From Verrucomicrobiota bacterium (GTDB lineage Bacteria > Verrucomicrobiota > Verrucomicrobiia > Opitutales > Opitutaceae): a stretch of 9,782 nucleotides of DNA. Position numbers and translations under genes: made by a program. Location of the stretch: contig RFJS01000155.1 of assembly GCA_003694825.1 (NCBI GenBank), forward strand, positions 1 through 9,782, read 5' to 3'. The notes under the pieces were generated by a model, which saw only the letters and a list, made by a program, of their open reading frames with translations, was not told the origin of the DNA and searched no databases. This document shows, piece by piece, positions 1 to 7,099 of the stretch (position 1 is the first letter of the stretch; each line of letters begins with the position of its first letter).

Positions 1-870
1 GGGGCGATGCCCGATGTCGGCGCCTATGAGGCTGGGGGTGAGCTTTGGGTCGCCGGAATCGATTGGGATCCGGCGATGGGCCCGATCGGCTACACGGACA
101 GCCGTCTCGTCAATCTCTCGGTGCGCACACCGATGGCCGAGGGACAGAACCTGATCGTCGGCTTTGTTGTCTCCGGCGGTTCGCGACAGATGCTCGTCCG
201 CGCGGTGGGTCCCGGTCTGAACGGTATCATCGAAGGGTGGCACCCGGATCCCGAGCTGCAGTTGTTCCGGGGTGGCGCCGAGGTCGCCGCCAACGACGAC
301 TGGCCGGCCTCTCTTAAGGATGCGATGGATGCGTTGGGCGCCTTTGCGCTTCCCGATGGCAGTGCCGATGCGGCGCTGCAGTATGACGTCGACGCTGCGT
401 TCTCCGCGCACGTGCATGGTCCCGGCACCGGATTGATCCTGCTCGAGGGGTATGATGCCGGTGGTGATGAGAAGGCTGAGCTGCTCAATGTCTCCGCCCG
501 CAACTTTTCCGGAGCTGATGATGCCAAGCTGATTGCCGGCTTTGTCATCGAAGGAACGATGCCGCGCACAGTCCTGATCCGTGGGGTGGGCCCGACGCTT
601 GCCGCGGATCCCTTCAATATCAGCGGCGTTCTCGAGGATCCGAAACTGGAGGTCTTCGACGAAGACGGCAAGCTCGTCGCCGAGAACGATACATGGCCGG
701 TGACCCTGACGCCGCTCTTTGACGAAATCGGTGCCTTCCAGTTTATACCGGGCAGCTCGGACGCGGCCCTCCGCGTCACGCTTCAACCCGGCGTGTATAC
801 CGCCCAGGTGAGCGGCGCCGCCGGGCAGACCGGCGAGGCCCTCGTCGAAGTCTATGCGCTTCCGCGCTAA
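1..870 (+). CDS. Secreted beta-helix protein, C-terminal part (5' end outside window)
   Basis: The reading frame is open from the first base, so this is the last 289 codons of a longer gene; the ATG at position 7 is internal. Codons 1-33 correspond to the end of a parallel beta-helix domain: 'MPDVGAYEAGG' matches 'APDIGAYERGG' in the gene at 4162-6978. Residues 34-159 and 160-289 are two copies of one module, beginning 'SRLVNLSVR' and 'ELLNVSARN'. Each copy carries an 'LIVGFV/LIAGFV' strand, a 'VGPGL/VGPTL' turn, an 'NDDWP/NDTWP' motif and a 'DAAL' segment. This doubled tail is common at the C-terminus of secreted Opitutaceae proteins. Its role is not known to me; attachment or sorting is a guess. 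By eye about two thirds of residues match the tail of the downstream paralogue. The activity of the missing N-terminal domain cannot be judged here. The next gene starts 56 bases downstream with no visible terminator, so the two may be co-transcribed. Confidence 0.85.
   Translation, partial: GAMPDVGAYEAGGELWVAGIDWDPAMGPIGYTDSRLVNLSVRTPMAEGQNLIVGFVVSGGSRQMLVRAVGPGLNGIIEGWHPDPELQLFRGGAEVAANDDWPASLKDAMDALGAFALPDGSADAALQYDVDAAFSAHVHGPGTGLILLEGYDAGGDEKAELLNVSARNFSGADDAKLIAGFVIEGTMPRTVLIRGVGPTLAADPFNISGVLEDPKLEVFDEDGKLVAENDTWPVTLTPLFDEIGAFQFIPGSSDAALRVTLQPGVYTAQVSGAAGQTGEALVEVYALPR
100..867 (+). repeat. Doubled C-terminal module, copy A (paralogue of 6211-6975)
   Basis: This region encodes two ~128-residue repeats of the 'LVNLSVR...LIVGFV...VGPGL...NDDWP' type. 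The homologous region at 6211-6975 has the same order, nearly the same length and about two thirds identical residues by eye. Several stretches are identical, such as SRLVNLSVRT, QNLIVGFV and YDAGGD. The two copies lie in the same orientation on either side of the GH86 gene. Confidence 0.85.
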
Positions 871-926
871 TGCTTTCGTAGCGACTCTCCCCAACAAAAC
901 CGAAACCCGATAACCCAATACCCACG

Positions 927-3878
927 ATGAGAACATCCAGGAAATGGATGATGGGGGTGCTTTGTGCCTCCATCATGTTCCCCCAGACCTGGGCCGACGA
1001 TGACGACGATCACAAGAAGTCATCGAAGAGCCCGCCACCCCCAACCGCCACGATCGATCTGACCGTCCAGCAATACATCGGCGACGAGTCGGAACTGATT
1101 CGTGAGAAATACTTCAACCTTCACAGCAGCTATTCGGGCGATGAACTCGTCCCGGCCGACCTCGAGTTTGTCTATGACGAACTCAATGTCGGGCTCGGTC
1201 GTTCCTTCTGGAGCCCCTATTCGGCCTATCCCGGCGTGGCCCCGTATCCGACGGAAGAGCAGGCCGCGGCGGCCGGAGCGGCTGCGATTGCGAACCACAA
1301 GAAGTCGCCGATGTTCCCGTATCGCACGAATCGGATCGTCGTTACGGACCATCCGCGCAACGTTCTCGAGCTCGACGAAGATCCGGCCGTGGCCGCGCAG
1401 TGGGCGGTGCGATACTTCCGGCACTACTATGAGGACGACTATCGTCCGATCTTCTACGAGCCGATGAACGAGCCGTTCGTCCACGCCCAGGACTTTGTTC
1501 CCGGCCCGTGGGATCCGGACGCGAACGCGCTGGTCACGCTGAAGATGGCCGAGTGGTTCCGCGAGATCGGCAAGGCGTTTGACCAGAGTGATCTGGCGGT
1601 GAACGTCATCGGTTATTCGGCTGCCTGGCCGTCCCTCGAGTTGTGGGACTTCGGCCACTGGGAGGCCTACCAGAAGATGTTCATGGACGTTGCCGGCGAC
1701 TATATCGACGCGTTCTCCACGCACCTCTACGACAGAGTCAACGTCACCGGCCAGAACAGCTTCCGCTCCGGCGCGAACTCCGCGGCGATCCTCGATCTGA
1801 TCGAGACCTACTCGACGGTGAAGTGGGGCTATGCCAAGCCGCATGCCATCACCGAATACGGAGGCATCGTCGACGGTTACCCGATCGAATACAGCGCCGA
1901 GCGTAGTGCGAAGGATCTGCCGAGCATCAACCATCTCCTCTTCGGCCTGCTCGAACGCCAGGATCGGATCCTGACCTCGATCCCGTTTATTACGGGCAAG
2001 TCCGCCTGGTTCTACCGTGCCAACAACTTCCACCCCTATAATCCGGCCCTCTGGCGTCCGGATCCGGACAAGATCGTCGGCACGAAGGTCAACGGCTTCC
2101 TTCTCACCGAGAAAGTGAAGTTCTACCAGCTCTGGGCGGACGTGCAGGGCAACCGCGCCTACATCCGCTCCAACGATCCGGATGTCCTGGCGCACGCCTT
2201 CGTTTATGGGCCGCACGCGCATATCTGTCTCAACAACTTCGAGGACGAATCGAAAGAAGTCCTTCTGCAATTTGTCACCGAGATCCCGGGACTGCAGAAC
2301 GTGCGGATCCGTCGTCTCCATGTGCCGGAGGGGCAGGGTGCGCTGTTTTCCGAGGATAATGTCTCGTTCGTGCCACCGAGCATCGTGCTCGCGCCGCATG
2401 AGACCGTCATCCTGCGCCTGACCTACGATGCGCCGATCGCCTTCACCAAACAGATCCGCACGCGCAACTACTACGCGCCCGAGCACGTCGTTCCGATCGT
2501 CGCCAAGAAAAAACTCCGCTTCCACATCGATGGCGTCGCTGGCGTAAAACGCTGCAAGGGCGACGACGATGATGACAACGATGACGAGTGTGAATGGGAT
2601 GATGACGACGATGAGGACAGCGACGATGCCTGCTCGCGGCACTGGTTTGGCCGCGGCAAAGGTCATCACCGCTCCTTCGCGCACGATGCCATCGCCGTGC
2701 TGCGCATGGGCATCGGCCGCACCCATGATCTCTCGAAGTCGCCGCGCGTGAAGATCAACGGCCACAAAGTGAAGGTCCCGGATGACTGGACCGGGTATGA
2801 CCAGGCCAACCGCAGCGAGTTCTTCGGCGTGATCGAGATTCCCTTCCCGGCACGCTACCTCAAGGAGAACAACAAGATCGACGTGCGTTTCCCGGATACG
2901 GGCGGTCGCGTCAGCTCGATGGTGCTCGAGGTCGATCGCGTCGAGCCCTACGCGCCGGTTCCGGTCGAGGGTATCGCGATCTCGGATCCGGTCTTCAGCA
3001 TCAACAAGGACAAGTCCGACAAGCTGCGGGTGAGCTTCACGCCGGCCAACGCCACGGACAAATACGTCACCTGGACTTCCAGCAATCCGGCGGTCGCGAC
3101 CGTTGGCGAGGACGGCACGGTCTATCCCGTCGCACCGGGTGAGGCCGTCATCACCGCCACTTCGCATGACGGCGGGTTCACCGCCAGCTCGCAGGTGACG
3201 GTGCAGAACCGCCTCTCCATCCCGGACGATGTCACCATCCTCTCCGATCTCAGCGATGTCATCGCCAGCGACAGCTACCTGATCGACATCCAGTATTCGG
3301 CAAGCACGCAGCGCGATGTCGCCATCGAGATGCGTGTGGACGGCAAGTGGAAGGGCATCAAGCAGGTCACTGTTCCCGAAGGCACCGGCGTGGTGACGCT
3401 CAACCTCACCTTCCCGAGCCCGATTCCGCCCGGCACCGGCACCTGGATCGCCTCGATCCGCGAGGTCGGCGGCGACTGGCGCACGACGCTCGCCAGCCAC
3501 AAGATCGACGGCACCACCATCCGGCCCGATCCGAATGCACCGCAGCCGGAGATGGTTCGCGCCGTCACCGATCTGCAGAACCTGCCCATGCCGTCGGCGG
3601 GCCAGCCCTTCCGGATCCAGGTCGAATACTCGGCCAACGAGTCGCGTTTCATCGTGCTCGAGTTCTGGGGACCGCCCAACGGCACCTCCTGGCGCAACTG
3701 GGGCTACACCGAGGTTCCGGCCGGAACCGGTGTCGCCACGGTCACCGTCTGGCCCGGCGCCAACCTGACGCCGGGATCCGGATACCGCTGGGTCGTGGGC
3801 CTGCGTGAGACCACGCACTGGTCGACCACGGTTGCGTCGGACGATCGGTTCAAGTCGACGAATATCGTGGCTCCGTGA
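927..3878 (+). CDS. Secreted GH86 family beta-agarase/beta-porphyranase, multidomain
   Basis: This 983-residue protein is probably an endo-acting hydrolase of red-algal galactans (agar or porphyran), exported and acting outside the cytoplasm. Residues 1-23 form a signal peptide (RTSRK, then a hydrophobic core, cleavage near TWA|DD), followed by a DDDDDH and Pro linker. Residues ~41-505 match the GH86 clan GH-A barrel plus a beta-sandwich. 'EPMNEP' places the acid/base at E182 and 'ITEYGG' the nucleophile at E310. Their 128-residue spacing fits that recalled for the characterised Bacteroides plebeius porphyranase (E152/E279). Residues ~506-679 form a further beta-sandwich, interrupted at 543-569 by a Cys-flanked polyacidic insertion. 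Residues 680-760 are a BIG2 Ig-like domain ('WTSSNPAVATV'). Residues ~763-862 and 877-983 are two related modules of uncertain function, perhaps glycan-binding. Family assignment is by motif recall; agar versus porphyran specificity cannot be told. No Shine-Dalgarno motif precedes the ATG, but the signal peptide supports this start. Confidence 0.85.
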   Translation: MRTSRKWMMGVLCASIMFPQTWADDDDDHKKSSKSPPPPTATIDLTVQQYIGDESELIREKYFNLHSSYSGDELVPADLEFVYDELNVGLGRSFWSPYSAYPGVAPYPTEEQAAAAGAAAIANHKKSPMFPYRTNRIVVTDHPRNVLELDEDPAVAAQWAVRYFRHYYEDDYRPIFYEPMNEPFVHAQDFVPGPWDPDANALVTLKMAEWFREIGKAFDQSDLAVNVIGYSAAWPSLELWDFGHWEAYQKMFMDVAGDYIDAFSTHLYDRVNVTGQNSFRSGANSAAILDLIETYSTVKWGYAKPHAITEYGGIVDGYPIEYSAERSAKDLPSINHLLFGLLERQDRILTSIPFITGKSAWFYRANNFHPYNPALWRPDPDKIVGTKVNGFLLTEKVKFYQLWADVQGNRAYIRSNDPDVLAHAFVYGPHAHICLNNFEDESKEVLLQFVTEIPGLQNVRIRRLHVPEGQGALFSEDNVSFVPPSIVLAPHETVILRLTYDAPIAFTKQIRTRNYYAPEHVVPIVAKKKLRFHIDGVAGVKRCKGDDDDDNDDECEWDDDDDEDSDDACSRHWFGRGKGHHRSFAHDAIAVLRMGIGRTHDLSKSPRVKINGHKVKVPDDWTGYDQANRSEFFGVIEIPFPARYLKENNKIDVRFPDTGGRVSSMVLEVDRVEPYAPVPVEGIAISDPVFSINKDKSDKLRVSFTPANATDKYVTWTSSNPAVATVGEDGTVYPVAPGEAVITATSHDGGFTASSQVTVQNRLSIPDDVTILSDLSDVIASDSYLIDIQYSASTQRDVAIEMRVDGKWKGIKQVTVPEGTGVVTLNLTFPSPIPPGTGTWIASIREVGGDWRTTLASHKIDGTTIRPDPNAPQPEMVRAVTDLQNLPMPSAGQPFRIQVEYSANESRFIVLEFWGPPNGTSWRNWGYTEVPAGTGVATVTVWPGANLTPGSGYRWVVGLRETTHWSTTVASDDRFKSTNIVAP
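2559..2636 (+). other. Polyacidic Cys-flanked insertion in the GH86 protein
   Basis: GAC/GAT-rich codons encode residues 545-570. They contain DDDDD (546-550), DDE, DDDDDED (558-564) and SDD, with Cys at 543, 555 and 569. The stretch sits between beta-strands of the accessory beta-sandwich: 'RFHIDGVAG' lies before it and 'AIAVLRMGIGR' after it. It is followed by a basic/His-rich segment (RHWFGRGKGHHR). Calcium binding or surface solvation is possible, but neither is shown. Confidence 0.8.
3213..3875 (+). repeat. Two tandem C-terminal modules of the GH86 protein
   Basis: Residues ~763-862 and 877-983 align with each other. The shared pattern is 'V..L(S/T)DL', 'I(D/E)(I/V)..(Q/E)YSA(S/N)', 'VP(E/A)GTGV', 'PG(T/S)G' and 'LRE/IRE...W.TT(L/V)AS'. 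The units are about 100 residues and diverged, so the duplication is old. They lack the catalytic Glu motifs, and as add-ons behind a secreted hydrolase they are plausible binding modules. I cannot assign a CBM family. Confidence 0.7.
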
Positions 3879-3910
3879 CTTCCGCTCTCATGTGACGTAA
3901 CTCCCACGTC

Positions 3911-3945
3911 GCCGCCCGGTGGATTTCCGCCGGGCGGCTTTTTTT
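3911..3945 (+). terminator. Rho-independent terminator after the GH86 gene
   Basis: GCCGCCCGG (3911-3919) pairs perfectly with CCGGGCGGC (3930-3938). The stem extends inward through a T-G wobble and two G-C pairs to an ATTT loop (3923-3926), and is followed directly by seven T residues (3939-3945). It lies 33 bases past the GH86 stop codon and should separate that transcript from the next gene. Confidence 0.92.
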
Positions 3946-4010
3946 GTGTGGGAAGAAATCCGTGACGCGGTGGCGGCTGGTCGCCGCGACGGAAAGGGCG
4001 GGGCGGTGTT

Positions 4011-4022
4011 TGAAATGTTTCA
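4011..4022. promoter_or_regulatory. Candidate LacI-type operator palindrome
   Basis: TGAAATGTTTCA is a perfect 5+5 inverted repeat around a central TG. It resembles LacI-family operators of the form TGAAACGTTTCA, which usually have CG at the centre. It lies in the only non-coding stretch upstream of the beta-helix gene, 32 bases before an AT-rich TATATT (4054-4059) that could be a -10 box. No convincing -35 is visible, and no regulator gene is in the window. Confidence 0.35.
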
Positions 4023-4161
4023 GGCAACGGCAGGGTTGCTCTCGGATGGTCTGTATATTGCATGCAGGGCTTTGTTCGCCATGCCGCTCCCGCGGTGCCG
4101 GTCATCCGGGCGATGGGGCGACGGCGTGATCGTGAACCCGAACCCGAGAGAATCGAAAGCC

Positions 4162-6978
4162 ATGCCCCGGAAACGCGCCTGCCTCGCCATCGATGCCATC
4201 GCCGCCCGCTGCCGCGAAATCGTTCGAAGAACCGTCCGCCATGCCGTCGGCCGGCCGGCGACATGGCGGACGGTCGGTGCGCGGGGCGCGCTGGTGCTTC
4301 TCGCGGGCGTCTGGGGCATGGTCCGGGGGGACAGCGCCGAAGTGCATGTCGACGCGGCCTACACCGGGGCCTACACGGATGGATCGGCCGAGTTTCCCTT
4401 TCGCACCCTTGCCGATGCCTCGGCCGTCCTCATGCCGGGAGACACCTGCCTGATCCATGCCGGGACCTATCGGGAAGTGCTTTCGCCGCCGCGTTCGGGC
4501 ACGGCGGGAGCCCCGATCCGCTATCAGGCGGCCGGAGATGGTCTCGTCGTGGTCACGGCCACCGATCCGGTGGAAAATTGGCAACCGGGGGCGGACGGAA
4601 TCTACGTCGCCGAGGGGGTCGAAATGCCGCTGGGCAAGGCCAACATGCTGCACTTCCGGCAGGCCGCGCAGCAGCTCGCCCGCTGGCCGAACGACGCCGA
4701 TGGCGATCCCTACACTTACGACGCCCTGAAGATCCGCACCGAGGCCGGGACGTATTCGGATAGCTATATCACGCACGATGCGATACCGGACTACTGGACC
4801 AGCGGCGTGATGTTCTGGCTCGGTGCGCACAGCGGTTGTGCCGTGCAGCGCGCGGTGACCGGCTACGATCCGGCGACGCACCGGCTCTCTTTCACGCCGT
4901 TTCCGAGCTACTGGCCGTTTGGCACGCACTCGCCGAACCGCTGGGAAAACGGTCACCGGGGCATCTTCTATCTCATGGGGCGGCTGGAGGCGCTCGATGC
5001 GCCGGGCGAGTGGTATTACGACGAAGCCGCCAGGCGGCTCCACTTCATGCCGCCGAGCGGTGCCGATCCACGGGAGGGCGGAGCGGAAATCACCGTCCGC
5101 AACCGGACCCTCAACCTCGCCGCCGACCACATTCACATCGAGGGCATCGCCTTCTACGGCGCGCCGCTGCAGATCAACGGCAGCGACTGCGTCCTGTCCC
5201 GGCTCCACGTCCTCGAGTGCGTCAATCAGCTCATCACCGATGAAGACAGCGCCGTCGCCGGCGGCGCGGCCGTGCTCGTCTATGGCAAGCGCAACCGCAT
5301 CGAGCACTGTCTCGTGGAAGAGGGGACGGCCACCGGCATCAACATCGGGATGAATGCCGACGACACCGTCGTGGAAAACTGCATCATCCGCAACTTTGAC
5401 AAGCAGGGCAACCACTGCAGCCCCATCCGTTCCAGCGGCCGCCGGGCCCTCATCACGCGCAACCGCATCTCGGGCTCGGCGCGCGATGTCTCCCGCTGCA
5501 CCGGGCAGGGCAGCGAGTTCAGCTACAACGAGGTCTTCGACGGCCTCCTCGCCAATACCGACGGCGGCCTGTTCTATGTGACCGGCAACAGCGTTCCCGT
5601 CGACGTCGAGCTGCACCACAACTGGTTCCACGGCGCCCATTCACCCGACTACACCTCGAACCACTCCACGGGGATCTACCTCGACAACGACAGCGCCGGC
5701 TACCTCGTGCACCACAACGTCGTCTGGGACGTGGCCTGGGGCGGCCTGCACTTCAACTGGGATGCCATCGAGAACAAGATCTACAACAACACCTTCTGGG
5801 AGGTGGGAATCGATCCCGACACCAATGAGCCCTGGGCGCTCATCCTTTCCTGGATACCAGTGCTCAACGGCGTGCCGACGGATGTCCGCGACAATATCAT
5901 CATTAACAACCTCAGCGACATGCGTCCCTGGTGGGACTCGGGAGCCGGCGCCATGCGTGAGGACGAGACACTCGACAATACCTTTCGCAACAACCGCCAG
6001 GCGGAGCAGCCGCCGTTCGAGAGCTACGAATCGCTCTTCTTCTCGCTGCGCGACGACCCCCGTTTCGTCGATGCGGGCGAGGTGATCCCGGGGATAACCG
6101 ACGGCTACAAGGGAGCGGCGCCGGACATCGGGGCCTACGAGCGCGGGGGCGATTTCTGGGTGCCGGGGCCGGATTGGGACGCGGAGCGCGGGCCCTTTGT
6201 GATCGGCAGCAGCCGGCTCGTGAACCTCTCGGTGCGGACCGCCCTGGCCGAGGCGCAGAACCTGATCGTCGGGTTCGTCACGGCCGGCGGTTCGCGCGAC
6301 ATCCTGCTGCGTGCCATCGGGCCGGGGCTCGAGGCGTTTGTCGAGGGATTTCACCCCAATCCGCGCTTGCAGCTTTTCCGGGAGGGGACGGAAGTGGCGG
6401 TCAACGACGATTGGCCGGCCGGCCTGCGGTCGAGCATGGATGATGTCGGCGCGTTTCCGCTCGCCCCCGGCAGCCGCGATGCGGCGGTGTTGTATACGTT
6501 GCACGGTGCCTGCTCGGCGCATGTCAACGGACCGGGCAGCGGGATGGTGCTCGTGGAGGCCTACGATGCGGGTGGCGATGCCGGCGCGGAACTGGTCAAC
6601 GTCTCCGCGCGAAACCTCTCGGGGCGCGGGAATGACGTGCTTATCGCGGGCTTCGTCATCGAGGGCGACGCGCCGCGAACCGTGCTCGTGCGCGGCGTGG
6701 GCCCGACGCTCCGGCAGGAGCCGTTCGAGATTGGTAATGCGATTGGCGATACACGCGTCGCGGTCTTCGACGCGGACGGGGGCAAGGTGGCGGAAAACGA
6801 CCGCTGGCCGGCCACGCTCCTCCCGCTCTTCAAGCAGCTTGGAGCCTTTCCGCTGCTGCCGGGAAGCGACGATGCGGCGTTGCGCGTCGTGCTGGCCCCC
6901 GGAGCCTACACCGCCCAGGTGAGCAGCGCGGACGGCAGTGTGGGGGAAGCGCTCGTGGAGATCTACGTGCTGCCCTGA
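4162..6978 (+). CDS. Secreted right-handed parallel beta-helix protein with doubled C-terminal module
   Basis: This 938-residue exported protein is probably a carbohydrate-active beta-helix enzyme or binding protein acting on glycans; its reaction is not assignable. The ATG at 4162 is chosen because the frame upstream runs through the terminator at 3911-3945, and a weak GAGAG lies about 10 bases before this ATG. Residues 1-59 form a long basic leader with a hydrophobic core at 43-54 and a possible cleavage after DSA59. 'GSAEFPFRTLADA...PGDTCLIHAGTYRE' is the usual N-terminal cap of such helices. 'ARWPND' (173-178) recalls some beta-helix glycosidase families such as GH120/GH141, but only loosely. 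Coils with 'IEHCLVEE', 'VENCIIRN' and 'VHHNVVWDV' span ~314-610. Conserved acids at D467 ('TDGG') and D508/D510 ('GIYLDND') are candidates for an active site. 'APDIGAYERGG' ends the helix. Residues 684-809 and 810-938 are the doubled module shared with the gene at 1-870. It converges with the gene at 7100-8002. Confidence 0.87.
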   Translation: MPRKRACLAIDAIAARCREIVRRTVRHAVGRPATWRTVGARGALVLLAGVWGMVRGDSAEVHVDAAYTGAYTDGSAEFPFRTLADASAVLMPGDTCLIHAGTYREVLSPPRSGTAGAPIRYQAAGDGLVVVTATDPVENWQPGADGIYVAEGVEMPLGKANMLHFRQAAQQLARWPNDADGDPYTYDALKIRTEAGTYSDSYITHDAIPDYWTSGVMFWLGAHSGCAVQRAVTGYDPATHRLSFTPFPSYWPFGTHSPNRWENGHRGIFYLMGRLEALDAPGEWYYDEAARRLHFMPPSGADPREGGAEITVRNRTLNLAADHIHIEGIAFYGAPLQINGSDCVLSRLHVLECVNQLITDEDSAVAGGAAVLVYGKRNRIEHCLVEEGTATGINIGMNADDTVVENCIIRNFDKQGNHCSPIRSSGRRALITRNRISGSARDVSRCTGQGSEFSYNEVFDGLLANTDGGLFYVTGNSVPVDVELHHNWFHGAHSPDYTSNHSTGIYLDNDSAGYLVHHNVVWDVAWGGLHFNWDAIENKIYNNTFWEVGIDPDTNEPWALILSWIPVLNGVPTDVRDNIIINNLSDMRPWWDSGAGAMREDETLDNTFRNNRQAEQPPFESYESLFFSLRDDPRFVDAGEVIPGITDGYKGAAPDIGAYERGGDFWVPGPDWDAERGPFVIGSSRLVNLSVRTALAEAQNLIVGFVTAGGSRDILLRAIGPGLEAFVEGFHPNPRLQLFREGTEVAVNDDWPAGLRSSMDDVGAFPLAPGSRDAAVLYTLHGACSAHVNGPGSGMVLVEAYDAGGDAGAELVNVSARNLSGRGNDVLIAGFVIEGDAPRTVLVRGVGPTLRQEPFEIGNAIGDTRVAVFDADGGKVAENDRWPATLLPLFKQLGAFPLLPGSDDAALRVVLAPGAYTAQVSSADGSVGEALVEIYVLP
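4231..4274. repeat. Perfect 13-bp inverted repeat in the leader-coding region
   Basis: ACCGTCCGCCATG (4231-4243) and CATGGCGGACGGT (4262-4274) are exact reverse complements. They are separated by 18 bases containing GCCGGCCGGC, which is itself palindromic. The structure lies inside the coding sequence of the beta-helix protein, 70 bases after the start codon and just before the hydrophobic core of its signal peptide. In mRNA it would make a very stable GC-rich hairpin. No T-tract follows, so it is not a classical terminator. Confidence 0.75.
6211..6975 (+). repeat. Doubled C-terminal module, copy B (paralogue of 100-867)
   Basis: This region encodes residues 684-938 of the beta-helix protein. 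Sub-repeat 1 (684-809) begins SRLVNLSVRT and sub-repeat 2 (810-938) begins ELVNVSARNLSG. The order of motifs is the same in both: an LIVGFV/LIAGFV strand, an (I/V)GPGL/VGPTL turn, NDDWP/NDRWP, and a GAF.L segment followed by DAAV/DAAL. The protein ends in the short hydrophobic strand 'LVEIYVLP'. Confidence 0.85.
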
Positions 6979-6994
6979 GCGCGGTTCCCCGCGC
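6979..6994. other. Short GC hairpin between convergent genes, possible weak terminator
   Basis: GCGCGG-TTCC-CCGCGC forms a six-pair stem with a tetraloop starting at the base after the TGA of the beta-helix gene. No T-run follows, so intrinsic termination here is doubtful. The rest of the 121-base gap to 7100 shows no better terminator on either strand. Confidence 0.3.
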
Positions 6995-7099
6995 GCACAA
7001 GCCCGCCGTTGACGACGAGAAAAGGTCCATCGTCGCCGCCCGCTGCGGTTGCTGTCCCGGCCGGGGCAGGAGCGGTGAGTGTGACGTCACGCCGGTGCA

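Noticed and set aside
2562..2627. The GAC/GAT run as a microsatellite or CRISPR-like repeat
   Set aside because: The bases are an irregular mix of GAC and GAT codons in frame within the GH86 gene, with no repeat-spacer pattern.
1020..3818. A 932-codon open frame on the minus strand opposite the GH86 gene
   Set aside because: It is a mirror of high-GC codon bias. Its product is low-complexity Arg/Asp/Val-rich sequence with no recognisable domain, and the plus strand has clear catalytic motifs and a signal peptide.
3919..4161. N-terminal extension of the beta-helix gene from ATG 3919
   Set aside because: It would start inside the terminator hairpin and place ~80 non-secretory residues before the leader; ATG 4162 fits better.
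4102..6522. Long minus-strand open frames (4102-5640 and 5641-6522) opposite the beta-helix gene
   Set aside because: The products are Val/Asp/Arg-rich with no family character, whereas the plus frame shows beta-helix coils throughout.
7081..7090. GTGACGTCAC palindrome between the convergent genes
   Set aside because: It is a ten-base palindrome downstream of both genes' stops, where no promoter is expected; likely chance at this GC content.
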